Positions 47,078 to 56,353 of a stretch of 64,000 bases of DNA are shown here, piece by piece. The translations under genes were made by a program, and so were the position numbers. Every line of letters starts with the position of its first letter. Position 1 is the stretch's first letter. The notes beneath the pieces are model-generated. The model did no database searches. It was given only the letters and a program-made list of their open reading frames with translations, and was not told the DNA's origin. Origin of the DNA: Candidatus Methylacidithermus pantelleriae (lineage in GTDB: Bacteria > Verrucomicrobiota > Verrucomicrobiia > Methylacidiphilales > Methylacidiphilaceae); assembly GCF_905250085.1 (NCBI RefSeq), contig NZ_CAJNOB010000012.1:1-64000 (forward strand). The letters run 5' to 3'.

Positions 47078-48421
47078 ATGGCAACTTCATCAAAGGTACG
47101 CGTTCGGTTCGCTCCTTCGCCGACGGGCTTTCTTCACATTGGCGGCGCTCGAACGGCTCTCTTTAACTGGCTTTACGCGCGCCATACAGGGGGGTCTTTC
47201 GTTTTGCGCATCGAGGATACCGACCCATCCCGTAACACCCCGCAGGCCCTTGAAAAGCTCCTGGAGGGTTTGGAATGGCTCGGGCTTGACTGGGATGAGG
47301 GTCCTCGACGGGACGGAAGCTCGGTGGGGGATTACGGGCCATATTTTCAGAGTCAACGGTATCAGCTCTACCAGGAGTGTCTGGAGCGACTCCTTTCCGG
47401 CGGCCACGCCTATGAAGAAAACGGGGCGATCAAGTTTCGGATGCCTCGTCAACCCATGATTGTGGAGGACCGGGTGTGTGGGAGGATTTTTTTTGAACCA
47501 CAGCCTGACCCCGACTTCGTCATCCGACGACAGGATGGATCCTTTGTTTTCCATCTGGTCAACGTCGTCGATGACCTCCTCATGGACATCTCCCATGTAA
47601 TCCGAGGGGAGGATCACCTATCCAATACTCCCAAGCATCTGGCCCTTTTTGCAGCCCTCGGGGCCACCCCTCCCGTCTACGCTCATCTCCCCCTAATTCT
47701 TAACGAGGACGGGTCCAAAATGAGTAAGCGAGACGTGGGAGCTTCACTCGAGTATTACATCGAAGAGGGATACCTTCCGGAAGCTCTCCGCAATTATCTT
47801 TGCCTTCTTGGGTGGTCCCTAGGGGAAAATCGGGAGATTTTTCCGATCGAAGAGGCCATTGCGCGATTCGATCTTACCCGGATCCACCGAGCGAACGCAC
47901 GACTGGACCGCAAAAAGCTCTACTGGATGAATGGCGAATACATGCGCGCAAGCTCAGTCGAAAAGCTTTTACCTCACGCCAGCCAGTGGCTGGAAAAAAG
48001 GAAGCTTATTGGGCCGCAGACCGATCGTCATTACCTCGCCAGCGTTGTCAGTCTTATCAAGGACAAGGTTAAAACTGGCAACGAACTCTGCGATTGGGCC
48101 ATTCCCTTTTTCGTCGAAGATTTTCCCTTCGACGAGACCGCCGTAAAGACCATCCTTACACCAACCGGGCTGGAGATGCTCCGGCGGCTTCTTCCGGAAC
48201 TACAGCGGGTAGGCGATTTTTCTAGCCAAGCGCTGGAAGCGCATTTTCGGAGTCTGGCCACACAATGGGGGACAAAACTTGCCGCTCTGGTCCATCCGGT
48301 GCGTGTCGCCGTTACGGGTCGCTCCGTCGGACCCAGTCTTTTCCCCATGCTCGAGGTGTTGGGACGCGATCGAGTGACCCAGCGTATCCGGCGCGCACTT
48401 GAACAATTGAGCCCCGCATGA
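47078..48421 (+). CDS. gltX: Glutamyl-tRNA synthetase
   Basis: 447 residues. Class I synthetase charging tRNA-Glu. FAPSPTGFLHIGGARTAL supplies the HIGH motif, FVLRIEDTDPSRNTPQALEKL the Glu site, VNVVDDLLMDISHVIRGEDHLSNTPKH the conserved core and KMSKRDVG the KMSKS loop. The anticodon-binding domain follows from ~300 and ends HPVRVAVTGRSVGPSLFPMLEVLG. Slightly shorter than the ~470-residue norm. Whether it is discriminating (Glu only) or also charges tRNA-Gln is not visible; no gatCAB in the window. pgsA overlaps its stop by four bases. Confidence 0.96.
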   Translation: MATSSKVRVRFAPSPTGFLHIGGARTALFNWLYARHTGGSFVLRIEDTDPSRNTPQALEKLLEGLEWLGLDWDEGPRRDGSSVGDYGPYFQSQRYQLYQECLERLLSGGHAYEENGAIKFRMPRQPMIVEDRVCGRIFFEPQPDPDFVIRRQDGSFVFHLVNVVDDLLMDISHVIRGEDHLSNTPKHLALFAALGATPPVYAHLPLILNEDGSKMSKRDVGASLEYYIEEGYLPEALRNYLCLLGWSLGENREIFPIEEAIARFDLTRIHRANARLDRKKLYWMNGEYMRASSVEKLLPHASQWLEKRKLIGPQTDRHYLASVVSLIKDKVKTGNELCDWAIPFFVEDFPFDETAVKTILTPTGLEMLRRLLPELQRVGDFSSQALEAHFRSLATQWGTKLAALVHPVRVAVTGRSVGPSLFPMLEVLGRDRVTQRIRRALEQLSPA

Positions 48422-49050
48422 CCCTTGCCAGCTGGTTTACCGTGGGCCGGCTCATCCTGGTCCCGGTCATTGTTTCCCTTTTGTGGCTTTATGGCCAGAG
48501 TTTGGCCGAGGGCAAACCCGAGGAACACTTTCGATGGAGCTCCTTTGCCTTGTTTCTTTTCGCCGCCGTCACCGACGCTCTCGACGGGTTATTGGCCCGG
48601 CGCCTGCGCCAGGAAAGTCCTCTGGGCAAGATACTGGATCCGGTAGCTGATAAACTCCTCATTCAAGCTACGTTGCTAGCGCTTGCCCTTGTGGGACGGC
48701 CCAACGCTCGTTTAGTACCCGATTGGTTCGCCTACCTCATGGTGGCGCGGGATCTTTGTCTTCTTTGGGGTGGTTTTCTCCTCTGGAAAGTTCTCCCTAC
48801 GTTTGAAATCCGGCCCCATTGGACCGGCAAAATCGCTACCTTTTTGACTTTGCTGGTCATCGGAGCAGCTTTCTTGGGCATTAGGGGATTGGATTTGCTT
48901 TGTGGTTTGGCTTCCCTTTTCGCCGTAAGCTCCTTAGGAGTGTACAGCCGCTATGGGATCCGTTCCTGGATCCGAGCATCTTATCTAGACCCATGCCAGC
49001 TACCCTCCCAAGATCGCCGCAAAAAGACACCCCAAAAGTCCCCACCGTAG
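48418..49050 (+). CDS. pgsA: CDP-diacylglycerol--glycerol-3-phosphate 3-phosphatidyltransferase
   Basis: 210 residues. Membrane enzyme making phosphatidylglycerol phosphate. The CDP-alcohol phosphotransferase signature DALDGLLARRLRQESPLGKILDPVADK (D-x2-D-G-x2-A-R-x8-G-x3-D-x3-D) is complete near residues 60-80. Hydrophobic helices lie at about 5-25, 38-55, 82-100, 112-130, 138-160 and 165-180. ATG overlaps the gltX stop; the next gene, der, starts 58 bases before its stop. Head-group specificity among close CDP-alcohol transferases is inferred from the N-terminal ASWFTVGRLILVPVIV block. Confidence 0.88.
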   Translation: MTLASWFTVGRLILVPVIVSLLWLYGQSLAEGKPEEHFRWSSFALFLFAAVTDALDGLLARRLRQESPLGKILDPVADKLLIQATLLALALVGRPNARLVPDWFAYLMVARDLCLLWGGFLLWKVLPTFEIRPHWTGKIATFLTLLVIGAAFLGIRGLDLLCGLASLFAVSSLGVYSRYGIRSWIRASYLDPCQLPSQDRRKKTPQKSPP

Positions 49051-50384
49051 TAATTGTGGGAAGGCCCAACGTGGGGAAATCACTCCTTTTTAACCGGCTG
49101 GTCGGGAAGGGAATCTCACTGGTACACCCGGAACCCGGGGTCACACGCGACAGGTTAGTCGCTTTTTGCCGGTGGCAAGCCTCTGCCTGGCTCAAGCTGG
49201 TGGATACCGGTGGCTGGGAACCGGGTCCCCAAGCAGGTATTCTTTCGCTCGTACGAGCCCAGGTGGAAGAAGAAATTGCCCAAGCCGATCTGCTCCTCCT
49301 GGTCGTGGATGCCCGCACGGGCGTCACTCCTCTCGATCAGGAACTCGCTCAATGGCTGCGAAAAACTAACCGTCCCATCCTTTTGACGGTCAACAAGGTC
49401 GATGCTCCCAGTCTCGAACTGGAAACCGTCGAGTTTTCTCTCCTCGGCCTTGGCGAGCCGGTGGCCGTCTCGGCAGCCCATGGGCTAGGAATCCAGGAGC
49501 TTAAGGAGCGCATTTTGCAAAAGCTCCCTCAACACCCCGTCGAGGCCGGACCTGTGGGCAAGAGTGGGCTTCGACTTGCGTTTGTAGGAAAACCCAACGT
49601 GGGCAAATCCTCCCTGGTCAACGCGATTTTAGGAGAAAATCGCTTGATCGTTACCGAGCTGCCGGGGACCACCCGCGACGCCGTGGACATCCCCTTCCAA
49701 TGGAAAGGAGTAGAGTATCTTTTGATCGACACGGCGGGATTAAAACCTCGCCGCAAGCTGGCTTCCGAATTGGAAGCAAAAGTAAGTGGACGATCCGTTC
49801 ATGCCATCAACCGGAGCCAGATCGTCATCCTCGTTCTCGACGCCCTTACGGGGGTTACCGAACAGGACAAAAAGATTGGCGGGCTTATCCGAAAGGCTCT
49901 CCGTCCCTGCTTAATTGCCGTAAACAAATGGGATCTCGCCCGGGAAGCTGGCCAAGCTTCCCCCAAGGAAGAAGAGGCCTACCGGGAGGCAGTCTACCGG
50001 GAACTTTTCTTTTTGCGATTCTGCCCAGTCGTTTTCGTTAGCGCTCGGACCGGAGAAGGTATCCAGGCAATGTTTTCCCTTCTCGAACAAATCCAGATGT
50101 ATCGAACCCAACACCTCCCGGAGGAAGAGCTTAAACAAAGGCTTGGGGAGGCAATCGAGCGCTACCCTCCTCCAGGCAGAGGGAAAAAAGGAAAACCTAG
50201 GATCCTTTCGCTACGGTACCGGAGCGGGACACCTAGCGATCAGGAAGTCCCTACGATTGTTTGTACAGTCTCCGAGCCGCAATGTTTTACCCAATCTTAC
50301 GTCCAGTTTCTCGAGCATCATTTGCGCTCGGTTTTTCCCCTAACCGGGTGTCCCATCCGTTGGCGGTGGGAAAAAAAGCCGTAA
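48993..50384 (+). CDS. der: Ribosome biogenesis GTPase Der (EngA)
   Basis: 463 residues. Two tandem GTPase domains acting in 50S subunit maturation. Domain 1: GRPNVGKSLLFN, DTGGW, NKVDA. Domain 2: GKPNVGKSSLVN, DTAGL, NKWDL. Both carry the switch element PGVTRD / PGTTRD typical of the TrmE-Era-EngA branch. A C-terminal KH-like domain follows (from ~360, LPEEELKQRLGEAIERYPPPGRGKK). An open frame continues upstream to 48900 inside pgsA; the ATG at 48993 fits the family start and still overlaps pgsA by 58 bases. Confidence 0.95.
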   Translation: MPATLPRSPQKDTPKVPTVVIVGRPNVGKSLLFNRLVGKGISLVHPEPGVTRDRLVAFCRWQASAWLKLVDTGGWEPGPQAGILSLVRAQVEEEIAQADLLLLVVDARTGVTPLDQELAQWLRKTNRPILLTVNKVDAPSLELETVEFSLLGLGEPVAVSAAHGLGIQELKERILQKLPQHPVEAGPVGKSGLRLAFVGKPNVGKSSLVNAILGENRLIVTELPGTTRDAVDIPFQWKGVEYLLIDTAGLKPRRKLASELEAKVSGRSVHAINRSQIVILVLDALTGVTEQDKKIGGLIRKALRPCLIAVNKWDLAREAGQASPKEEEAYREAVYRELFFLRFCPVVFVSARTGEGIQAMFSLLEQIQMYRTQHLPEEELKQRLGEAIERYPPPGRGKKGKPRILSLRYRSGTPSDQEVPTIVCTVSEPQCFTQSYVQFLEHHLRSVFPLTGCPIRWRWEKKP

Positions 50385-50533
50385 ACGCAAACTTTTCCCG
50401 CAAGCGGTACTGTTTCCATGGGAGGCTTTCCCTTGCGCCCCTAGTGTGCCAGCACAGCCCTGCCTGAGCTTCCCTTTTTGGTTGTTTCTCACCTTTGAGA
50501 TAGAACTCTAGTATTCGTAAGATAGATACATTC

Positions 50534-53446
50534 ATGGTGATTTCCTTTGAAACACAAACAAAGAGCCAAAAGGAGAAGCCAACTCACCGATCCAACCGGC
50601 TTGGCCGGAAAGAATGCCTTACGCTTCTTTTTTCCTGCCTTTGTTGGCCTATGTTTGGGGGCTATCCGGCGATCAAACTGCTTGCTCATAGCCCCAAGGA
50701 CCGCAAGTTTCTCCCAACCGGGGTCTGGGTTAGCCCCTTGGCCACACCGGGCTCCATTTGCTTGCCCTTGGTTGAGGAGCCCGGTGGCCAAGTGAGCTCG
50801 TTCCAAGTCGGCCAACCAGCCATCGCAACGGTAAGTCCAAACGGGCAGCTTCTGCTGGTGGTAACTAGTGGCTACAATCTATTCAACTTGGGGGAAGTAA
50901 AAGCGTCCCACCTGAAGAAAGATGAGTACGTTTTTCTGTTTCAACTGAGTGATCCCAATCATCCTACAAAACTTGGTGTCTGGACAATCCCCAATAGTTT
51001 TTACGGAGCCTGCTGGCATCCAAGGGGTAACGAGTTCTACGTCTCTGGCGGAAAGGATGACTGCATCTGGGTCTTTCGAAAGGAGGATGGAGGCTGGAAC
51101 CGCAAGAGGTCCATTTCCCTCGGTCACAAGCACGGAAATGGTCCCGGGATTACGCCAGTGGTGGCGGGTGTGGGAATAAGTCCGAAGGGTGACCTTCTTT
51201 TGGCGGCTAATCTAGCGAATGATTCGGTCACCGTGATCGATTTGCAGCAATACAAACCGGTAGCCGAACTCGATCTTCGGCCGGGGGCGGGGGTTGCCGG
51301 AGGTGAGTATCCTTTCTGGGTAACGTTTATCGGTCCAGAAAAAGCCTATGTATCGAGTCTCCGCGATCGCGAGGTCATAGCCATTGGGTTTTTGAAAGGA
51401 AAACCTATCGTTTCTTCGCGGATCCCGGTAGCCGGCCAGCCGAATCGCCTCCTGGCCTCCCACACTGGCAAAAGGCTCTACGTGATCGAGGACAATTCCG
51501 ATCGTATTTCGGTCTTGGACACGGCAAACGAACGGTGGATTGAATCGATTCCGATCCCAGGAGACTGGAATCGATTCTCTGGGCTGCCCCGGAGAACCCG
51601 CCGGGCCGCAAACTTCCTGCCAGGCTCAAACCCGAACGCTGCCGCCCTTTCCCCGGACGGAGGGTGCCTGTACGTCAGCTGCGGTGCCATAAACGCTGTG
51701 GCCATGGTGCAGCTAGGCGCAGCCTCCCAGGACCCAGACAAATCGACTGCGGCGCAAGAGCGGTCACGCAGCACTCGAGAGGGTTCTTGCTCCCAGCCGA
51801 GCAAGGTCGTAGCACTGCTCCCCACAGGCTGGTATCCAAGCTCCGTCGACATTGCGGCGGACGGTCGCACCTTGTTTGTCACCGACATGAAGACAGACCC
51901 AGGACCCAATCCGAACGCTTGCCAGCCTTCCACCCGTCCTGAAGGAAAATTGGCCCCATGTCGCCTGGCCAACGAGTATGTTTGGCAATTAACCAAAGGG
52001 GATCTTTTGATTCTACCAATCCCTCGCGAAAAGGAGCTGCATCGGCTTACTTCAGTGGTATTGCAGAATAATCGAGTCAAGCCGACCGGTTCTTTTTCCC
52101 TGAAGCTTGCGAAATTTCTTCGCGACCATATCCACCACATCGTTTACGTAATAAAGGAAAATCGCACCTACGACCAAGTGCTCGGAGACCTGGAAAAAGG
52201 GGATGGGGACCCTCGGCTCACCCTCTTTCCCGAGCCGTTGACACCCAATCATCACGAGTTGGCACGAACGTTTGTTACTTTGGATCGCTTTTTTTGTAGT
52301 GGAGAGGTGAGCGGGAACGGATGGAACTGGAGCACCGCTGGTCGGGCGACCGATTTTACGGAAAAAACGGTACCCGTTGCCTATGCTGGAAGGGGCCTTT
52401 CAAGCGACTGGGAAGGAGAAAACCGCAACGTTAACGTTGGTTGGGCCTCAGTGGAGGAAAGAAAGAAGGCCTTCCCAGGCTATCCAGACGATCCAGACCT
52501 CCTTCCAGGAACGCGAGATGTAGCAGCCCCGGATGGTCCTGGAGGCCAAGAGGGAGCCGGTTACCTATGGGACGCAGCGCTCAGGGCAAAAAAGACGGTG
52601 CGAAACTATGGGTTTTTTGTCGATCTCTCCCGCTACTGGCTTCCGCCTTCTCATCCTGGCTTTATTCCTATCACTCCGGAACCCTTCCGACAAAAAATCG
52701 TCCAGGCTTACCCTACCAAACGGGCTCTCATCCCCCACACGGATCCCTACTTTCGGGGCTTCGATATGCGAAATGCCGATTTTTGGCTCTACCAAGAATG
52801 GGAGAGAGAATTTGACGCGTACGTGCACAACGGCCATTTTCCCCATCTTTCCCTGGTCCGATTCCCTCATGATCACTTCGGCGCTTTCAAAGACGCGCGG
52901 TTCGGAGTTAACACGGTCGAGACTCAAATGGCCGATAATGATTACGCGCTGGGCCTTCTTGTGGAAAAAATCGCCCACAGCCCCCACGCCAAGGACACCC
53001 TCGTTTTTGTGATCGAGGACGATGCACAGGACGGACCGGACCACGTGCACAGTCACCGAAGCCTAGCCCTTGTCGCCGGTCCCTATGTCCGCCAAGGAGC
53101 GGTGATCTCGACCCCATACACGACCGTCGATCTTTTGCGAACCCTTTTTGACATTCTGGGGCTTGAGCCCAGTTGCCAAGAGCTGGCCTTCGCCCGCTTT
53201 ATGGGAGACATTTTCGATCCCAACCAGAAGGAATGGACCTACACAGCCCGGATACCCGACGTTTTACGTTCGACCGAGCTTCCTCTTCCATTAAGCCAGA
53301 AGGCCTCTCAAAAAGTAGCGGCATCCCGACAACACAACGCCGACTACTGGGAAAAGCTTATGCAGGGAGAAAATTTCACCCAGGAAGACCGGCTTGATCC
53401 CCTGCGGTTTAATGAGGCTCTGTGGAGAGGAATGAGAGGAGAGTAA
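50534..53446 (+). CDS. YncE-like beta-propeller fused to an alkaline-phosphatase-superfamily phosphoesterase
   Basis: 970 residues. After a basic N terminus and hydrophobic segment (about 30-50) that suggests export or anchoring, residues ~80-500 contain propeller repeats (ATVSPNGQLLLVVTSG, GVGISPKGDLLLAANLANDSVTVIDL, LASHTGKRLYVIEDNSDRISVLDTA, AALSPDGGCLYVSCG, VDIAADGRTLFVTDM). From ~530 the phosphoesterase domain begins with HIVYVIKENRTYDQVLGDL and continues FFCSGEVSGNGWNWSTAGRATDFTEK and VFVIEDDAQDGPDHVHSHRSLALVAGPYV with metal-binding Asp/His. This two-domain family is known in environmental bacteria, but the substrate is unknown. It stands alone: 150 bases after der and followed by 700 bases of spacer. 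Confidence 0.85.
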   Translation: MVISFETQTKSQKEKPTHRSNRLGRKECLTLLFSCLCWPMFGGYPAIKLLAHSPKDRKFLPTGVWVSPLATPGSICLPLVEEPGGQVSSFQVGQPAIATVSPNGQLLLVVTSGYNLFNLGEVKASHLKKDEYVFLFQLSDPNHPTKLGVWTIPNSFYGACWHPRGNEFYVSGGKDDCIWVFRKEDGGWNRKRSISLGHKHGNGPGITPVVAGVGISPKGDLLLAANLANDSVTVIDLQQYKPVAELDLRPGAGVAGGEYPFWVTFIGPEKAYVSSLRDREVIAIGFLKGKPIVSSRIPVAGQPNRLLASHTGKRLYVIEDNSDRISVLDTANERWIESIPIPGDWNRFSGLPRRTRRAANFLPGSNPNAAALSPDGGCLYVSCGAINAVAMVQLGAASQDPDKSTAAQERSRSTREGSCSQPSKVVALLPTGWYPSSVDIAADGRTLFVTDMKTDPGPNPNACQPSTRPEGKLAPCRLANEYVWQLTKGDLLILPIPREKELHRLTSVVLQNNRVKPTGSFSLKLAKFLRDHIHHIVYVIKENRTYDQVLGDLEKGDGDPRLTLFPEPLTPNHHELARTFVTLDRFFCSGEVSGNGWNWSTAGRATDFTEKTVPVAYAGRGLSSDWEGENRNVNVGWASVEERKKAFPGYPDDPDLLPGTRDVAAPDGPGGQEGAGYLWDAALRAKKTVRNYGFFVDLSRYWLPPSHPGFIPITPEPFRQKIVQAYPTKRALIPHTDPYFRGFDMRNADFWLYQEWEREFDAYVHNGHFPHLSLVRFPHDHFGAFKDARFGVNTVETQMADNDYALGLLVEKIAHSPHAKDTLVFVIEDDAQDGPDHVHSHRSLALVAGPYVRQGAVISTPYTTVDLLRTLFDILGLEPSCQELAFARFMGDIFDPNQKEWTYTARIPDVLRSTELPLPLSQKASQKVAASRQHNADYWEKLMQGENFTQEDRLDPLRFNEALWRGMRGE

Positions 53447-54163
53447 GCCCCCTGGCTTGACTGGGCCGTCCGGAGCACTCGCAACAAGCGCTGCGCAACT
53501 CTTTTTCCAAAGAGGGTCGCGAAAGTCTACTTGGCCCCAATAGCGCCAGGACCCAGTTTCAAGCAAGCTTCTTCGAAGGGCATACCTCATAAAGTAGCTT
53601 TTTTGGAGAGCTTCGACATATCGAGGCTTCCAAACCCAGCCGGACATGCAAATAGAGACCCCGTGTGGGTGTTTAAGGAGCAGCTTTTTTGTTGTATCTC
53701 ACGAGAAGCATTTTTTCTTTCTTCAAAGAGGCTTCTTCCCAAATCCAGTGCGAAAGCTCTTTTTCTCTTTTCCGTTCCGTCCTCTTTCCGCCAAAAAGCT
53801 CCCAACAAGCAACTTTTTCGACTCTGACCCACTGACCGGTGGAAAGACCTCTAAGCGGTATACGACATACGTTATAAGAAAGACAATGGGTTATCGCTCA
53901 ACGCGCATTCCTAGCAAAGAATCGCTGTGTGGCCTCCGCTTCCTCCACGGCCACGAATGGACAACACTCAGTGGCGAAGCCAGAAGAAATCGAGCTGGAG
54001 GCTCCCGGTCGAGCCAGCTCCGACCATAACCCCTCACGTTCTCTCTTTAGTGCGAAACCGCTTCCCTTGAGCGTAAAAAAGAGGCGCCTCCATCGTTCTC
54101 CCTCTCAAGGGAAAAATCGCAGCCGGCTGGCAAGCTCAAAGGGCGCACGCTGCCTTGTCTTTT
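53447..54163. other. Spacer, no gene recognised
   Basis: Lies between the propeller-phosphoesterase gene and the convergent end of the LysR gene. Short frames on both strands have no recognisable motif and no clear terminator was found. Confidence 0.5.
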
Positions 54164-55126
54164 TTAACCCTGGACAAGCCCTTGGCCGACCGAGCGGCAA
54201 AGACCCAGGAAAGTCTCTTCCGCCAATGAGAGGGAGCGATTGCGGCGGTGGAGAATACCCCATTGTCGCTCCAACACCTCACCCGGAAACGGGAGTTGAA
54301 TCAAGGTTCCTTTAACAAATTCTTGCCGGACAAGCCAATCGGGCAACACCCCGATTCCCAACCCCACCTTCACCATTTCTTTGATGGCTTCCATGTTGCC
54401 CAGCTCAATAAACGAGCGCAGTCGAACCCGGTGACGCTCAAAGTAAGCCTGGATGATCCTAAAGGTAACACTGGATTTGTTATACAAAAGGTAACGCAAC
54501 CCGGAAAGTTCCTCGGGGGCAAGGGTCGCGCGATGAGCCAGAGGGTGATGGGAACTTGCAACGAACACGAGCCGATCTTGATAGAGCGGGTGGAACACAA
54601 GGTCGACCTCCCGAAACGGGCAGACCCCCAAAACCAGATCCACCCGCTTCTCTTCCAGTAGTTCGATCCCCTTGGGCGTGTCTGCGGACTCTACGGAGAT
54701 CATGCATTCCGGGAAACTTTCTTTAAACTCCCGAAAGACAGCGGGGAGAATGTACTGGCAAGCAGTGGTGCTGGCCGCAATCCGCAGCCGCTTGCCCCCC
54801 CAACCTTCCTCGTCGGAAACCTCGGCGCGCGCTTGCCCCATCTCGTTCAAAATGGAGCGGGCCCGAACAAGGAGCCGCTCGCCGGCAGCAGTTAATACGA
54901 CTTTCCTTCCGCTGCGCTCCAAGAGTCGGCAACCCAGTTCACTCTCCAAGGCCTGAATCGCCCGCGTGACCGAGGATTGACTTAACCGGAGTCGTTTTCC
55001 GGCACCCGTAAAGCTCCCCACCGACTGGACTGCCACAAAGATCTGCAAGTGGCGGCTGTCCAGAACCGGTTCGTTTTCCCAGTCGATCTTTTTGCGCGGG
55101 TCCTGTCTGAACCGGTTGGTTATCAC
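54164..55126 (-). CDS. LysR-family transcriptional regulator (CmpR/CbbR-like)
   Basis: 320 residues from a GTG start. LysR helix-turn-helix: RHLQIFVAVQSVGSFTGAGKRLRLSQSSVTRAIQALESELGCRLLER, then the linker helix. The C-terminal effector domain (from ~110) has LRIAASTTACQYILPAVFREFKESFPE and MVKVGLGIGVLPDWLV. The C-terminal wording (AIKEMVKVGLGIGVLP.W) is close to CysB/CmpR/CbbR-type regulators of carbon or nitrogen uptake. It is divergent from the NrtA-like gene across a 150-bp gap, the typical LysR target arrangement. The frame is open up to an ATG at 55252; that extension is unlike the family and would remove most of the gap. Confidence 0.88.
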   Translation of the reverse strand: MITNRFRQDPRKKIDWENEPVLDSRHLQIFVAVQSVGSFTGAGKRLRLSQSSVTRAIQALESELGCRLLERSGRKVVLTAAGERLLVRARSILNEMGQARAEVSDEEGWGGKRLRIAASTTACQYILPAVFREFKESFPECMISVESADTPKGIELLEEKRVDLVLGVCPFREVDLVFHPLYQDRLVFVASSHHPLAHRATLAPEELSGLRYLLYNKSSVTFRIIQAYFERHRVRLRSFIELGNMEAIKEMVKVGLGIGVLPDWLVRQEFVKGTLIQLPFPGEVLERQWGILHRRNRSLSLAEETFLGLCRSVGQGLVQG

Positions 55127-55276
55127 CTTGCCTACGCCTTCGAAGAGGGAAGTCCCGTAAGCAATTTCAAGACCAACGTGCCCTATGCTCTGGAAGCATT
55201 TGTCCGATTCTTTCCATTCTCCGCTTGGAGAGATCGTTCCGAGCGATGGCACAGCCGTTGCTTGAAAAGCAAAGAG

Positions 55277-56353
55277 ATGTCAGCGACTCGTCCCCTTCGG
55301 AAAAGACGCTCTTCGGGAACCATTCGACTGGGTTACGTGCCATTATGCGATTGCGCTCCGCTGGTGGCTGCCGAACAGCTGGGTCTTTTTTCTCACTGTG
55401 GACTAGAGGTCGTTCTGGTCCGAGAAGCCGGCTGGGCCACCGTTTTGGATAAAATTGTCTTTGGCGAGCTGGAAGCAGCACACGCTGTCGTGGGACTCCC
55501 TTTTGCCAGCGCTCTCGGGCTAAGAACAATCCCCAAACCGTGCTTGGTCCCCCTTATACTTAGCCTTCACGGCAATGCCATTACTCTAGCCCGTCACTGG
55601 TGGGACAGGGGAATTTGCGATGGTTTTAGCCTGCGGCAGGCAGTCGTCTCAGAAAATCGCAGGCTTACCTTTGGCGTGGTTTCTCTTTTTTCGTCACACC
55701 ACTTTCTTTTGCGCCAATGGATCTGGAGCGTGGGGATCCCGCTCCAGCTGGTGCGTATTTGCGTCGTCCCACCCCCTCAGATGCCCGACCATTTGGCTGC
55801 TGGACACCTGGATGGATTTTGCGCGGGCGAGCCATGGAACTCGGTGGCCGTTCAAAGGGGTGCCGGATGGTGTCCGATCACTTCGGGCGAACTGGCGCCC
55901 CTGCATCCTGAGAAACTTCTGGTCGTGTCGCAACCATGGGCCGAGCATAACCGCGAAGAATGTCTCCGGCTGGTCGCAGCTCTTATCTCAGCCTGCCAGT
56001 GGTGTGACGAGCCGGAAAATCGGGAAAAGCTGGTCAGCTGGCTAAGTTCGCCTCGTTACCTCCACCTTCCGGAGGAGATGGTCCGACCCAGCCTCGTGGG
56101 GCCCTTTTCTCCTGCGCCCGGCAAGACGCGGGCCTTGCCGGATTTTCTCGTCTTTCATCGCTTTGACACGAACCGGCCTACCCGGACCAAAGCTCTTTGG
56201 GTCTGGGAGAAACTGCAATCCTGTCTTCATTTCGAATTGCCGGTTTCGGAACCTCCATGGCAACCGATCGAGCTGTTTTCGGAGGAAATGTACCTCGAAG
56301 CATTGGAGCTCGGCTTCTCGATGCTGAGTTGTTCAGAAACGATCCCACGATGA
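55277..56353 (+). CDS. Soluble NrtA/CmpA-like substrate-binding domain protein, no export signal
   Basis: 358 residues from the ATG at 55277, preceded by AAAGAG. The N terminus is basic and polar (MSATRPLRKRRSSGT) with no signal peptide or lipobox, then enters the NrtA-like fold: IRLGYVPLCDCAPLVAAEQLGLF, EREAGWATVLDKIVFGELEAAHA-type block (here VREAGWATVLDKIVFGELEAAHAVV), VPPPQMPDHLAAGHLDGFCAGEPWNSVAVQRG. In cyanobacterial NrtC/CmpC such a domain is fused to the cytoplasmic ATPase and acts as a regulatory sensor; here it is free-standing. The next gene starts at its stop (ATGA). A sensor or regulator role is inferred; a degenerate duplicate of the binding protein is the alternative. Confidence 0.8.
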   Translation: MSATRPLRKRRSSGTIRLGYVPLCDCAPLVAAEQLGLFSHCGLEVVLVREAGWATVLDKIVFGELEAAHAVVGLPFASALGLRTIPKPCLVPLILSLHGNAITLARHWWDRGICDGFSLRQAVVSENRRLTFGVVSLFSSHHFLLRQWIWSVGIPLQLVRICVVPPPQMPDHLAAGHLDGFCAGEPWNSVAVQRGAGWCPITSGELAPLHPEKLLVVSQPWAEHNREECLRLVAALISACQWCDEPENREKLVSWLSSPRYLHLPEEMVRPSLVGPFSPAPGKTRALPDFLVFHRFDTNRPTRTKALWVWEKLQSCLHFELPVSEPPWQPIELFSEEMYLEALELGFSMLSCSETIPR

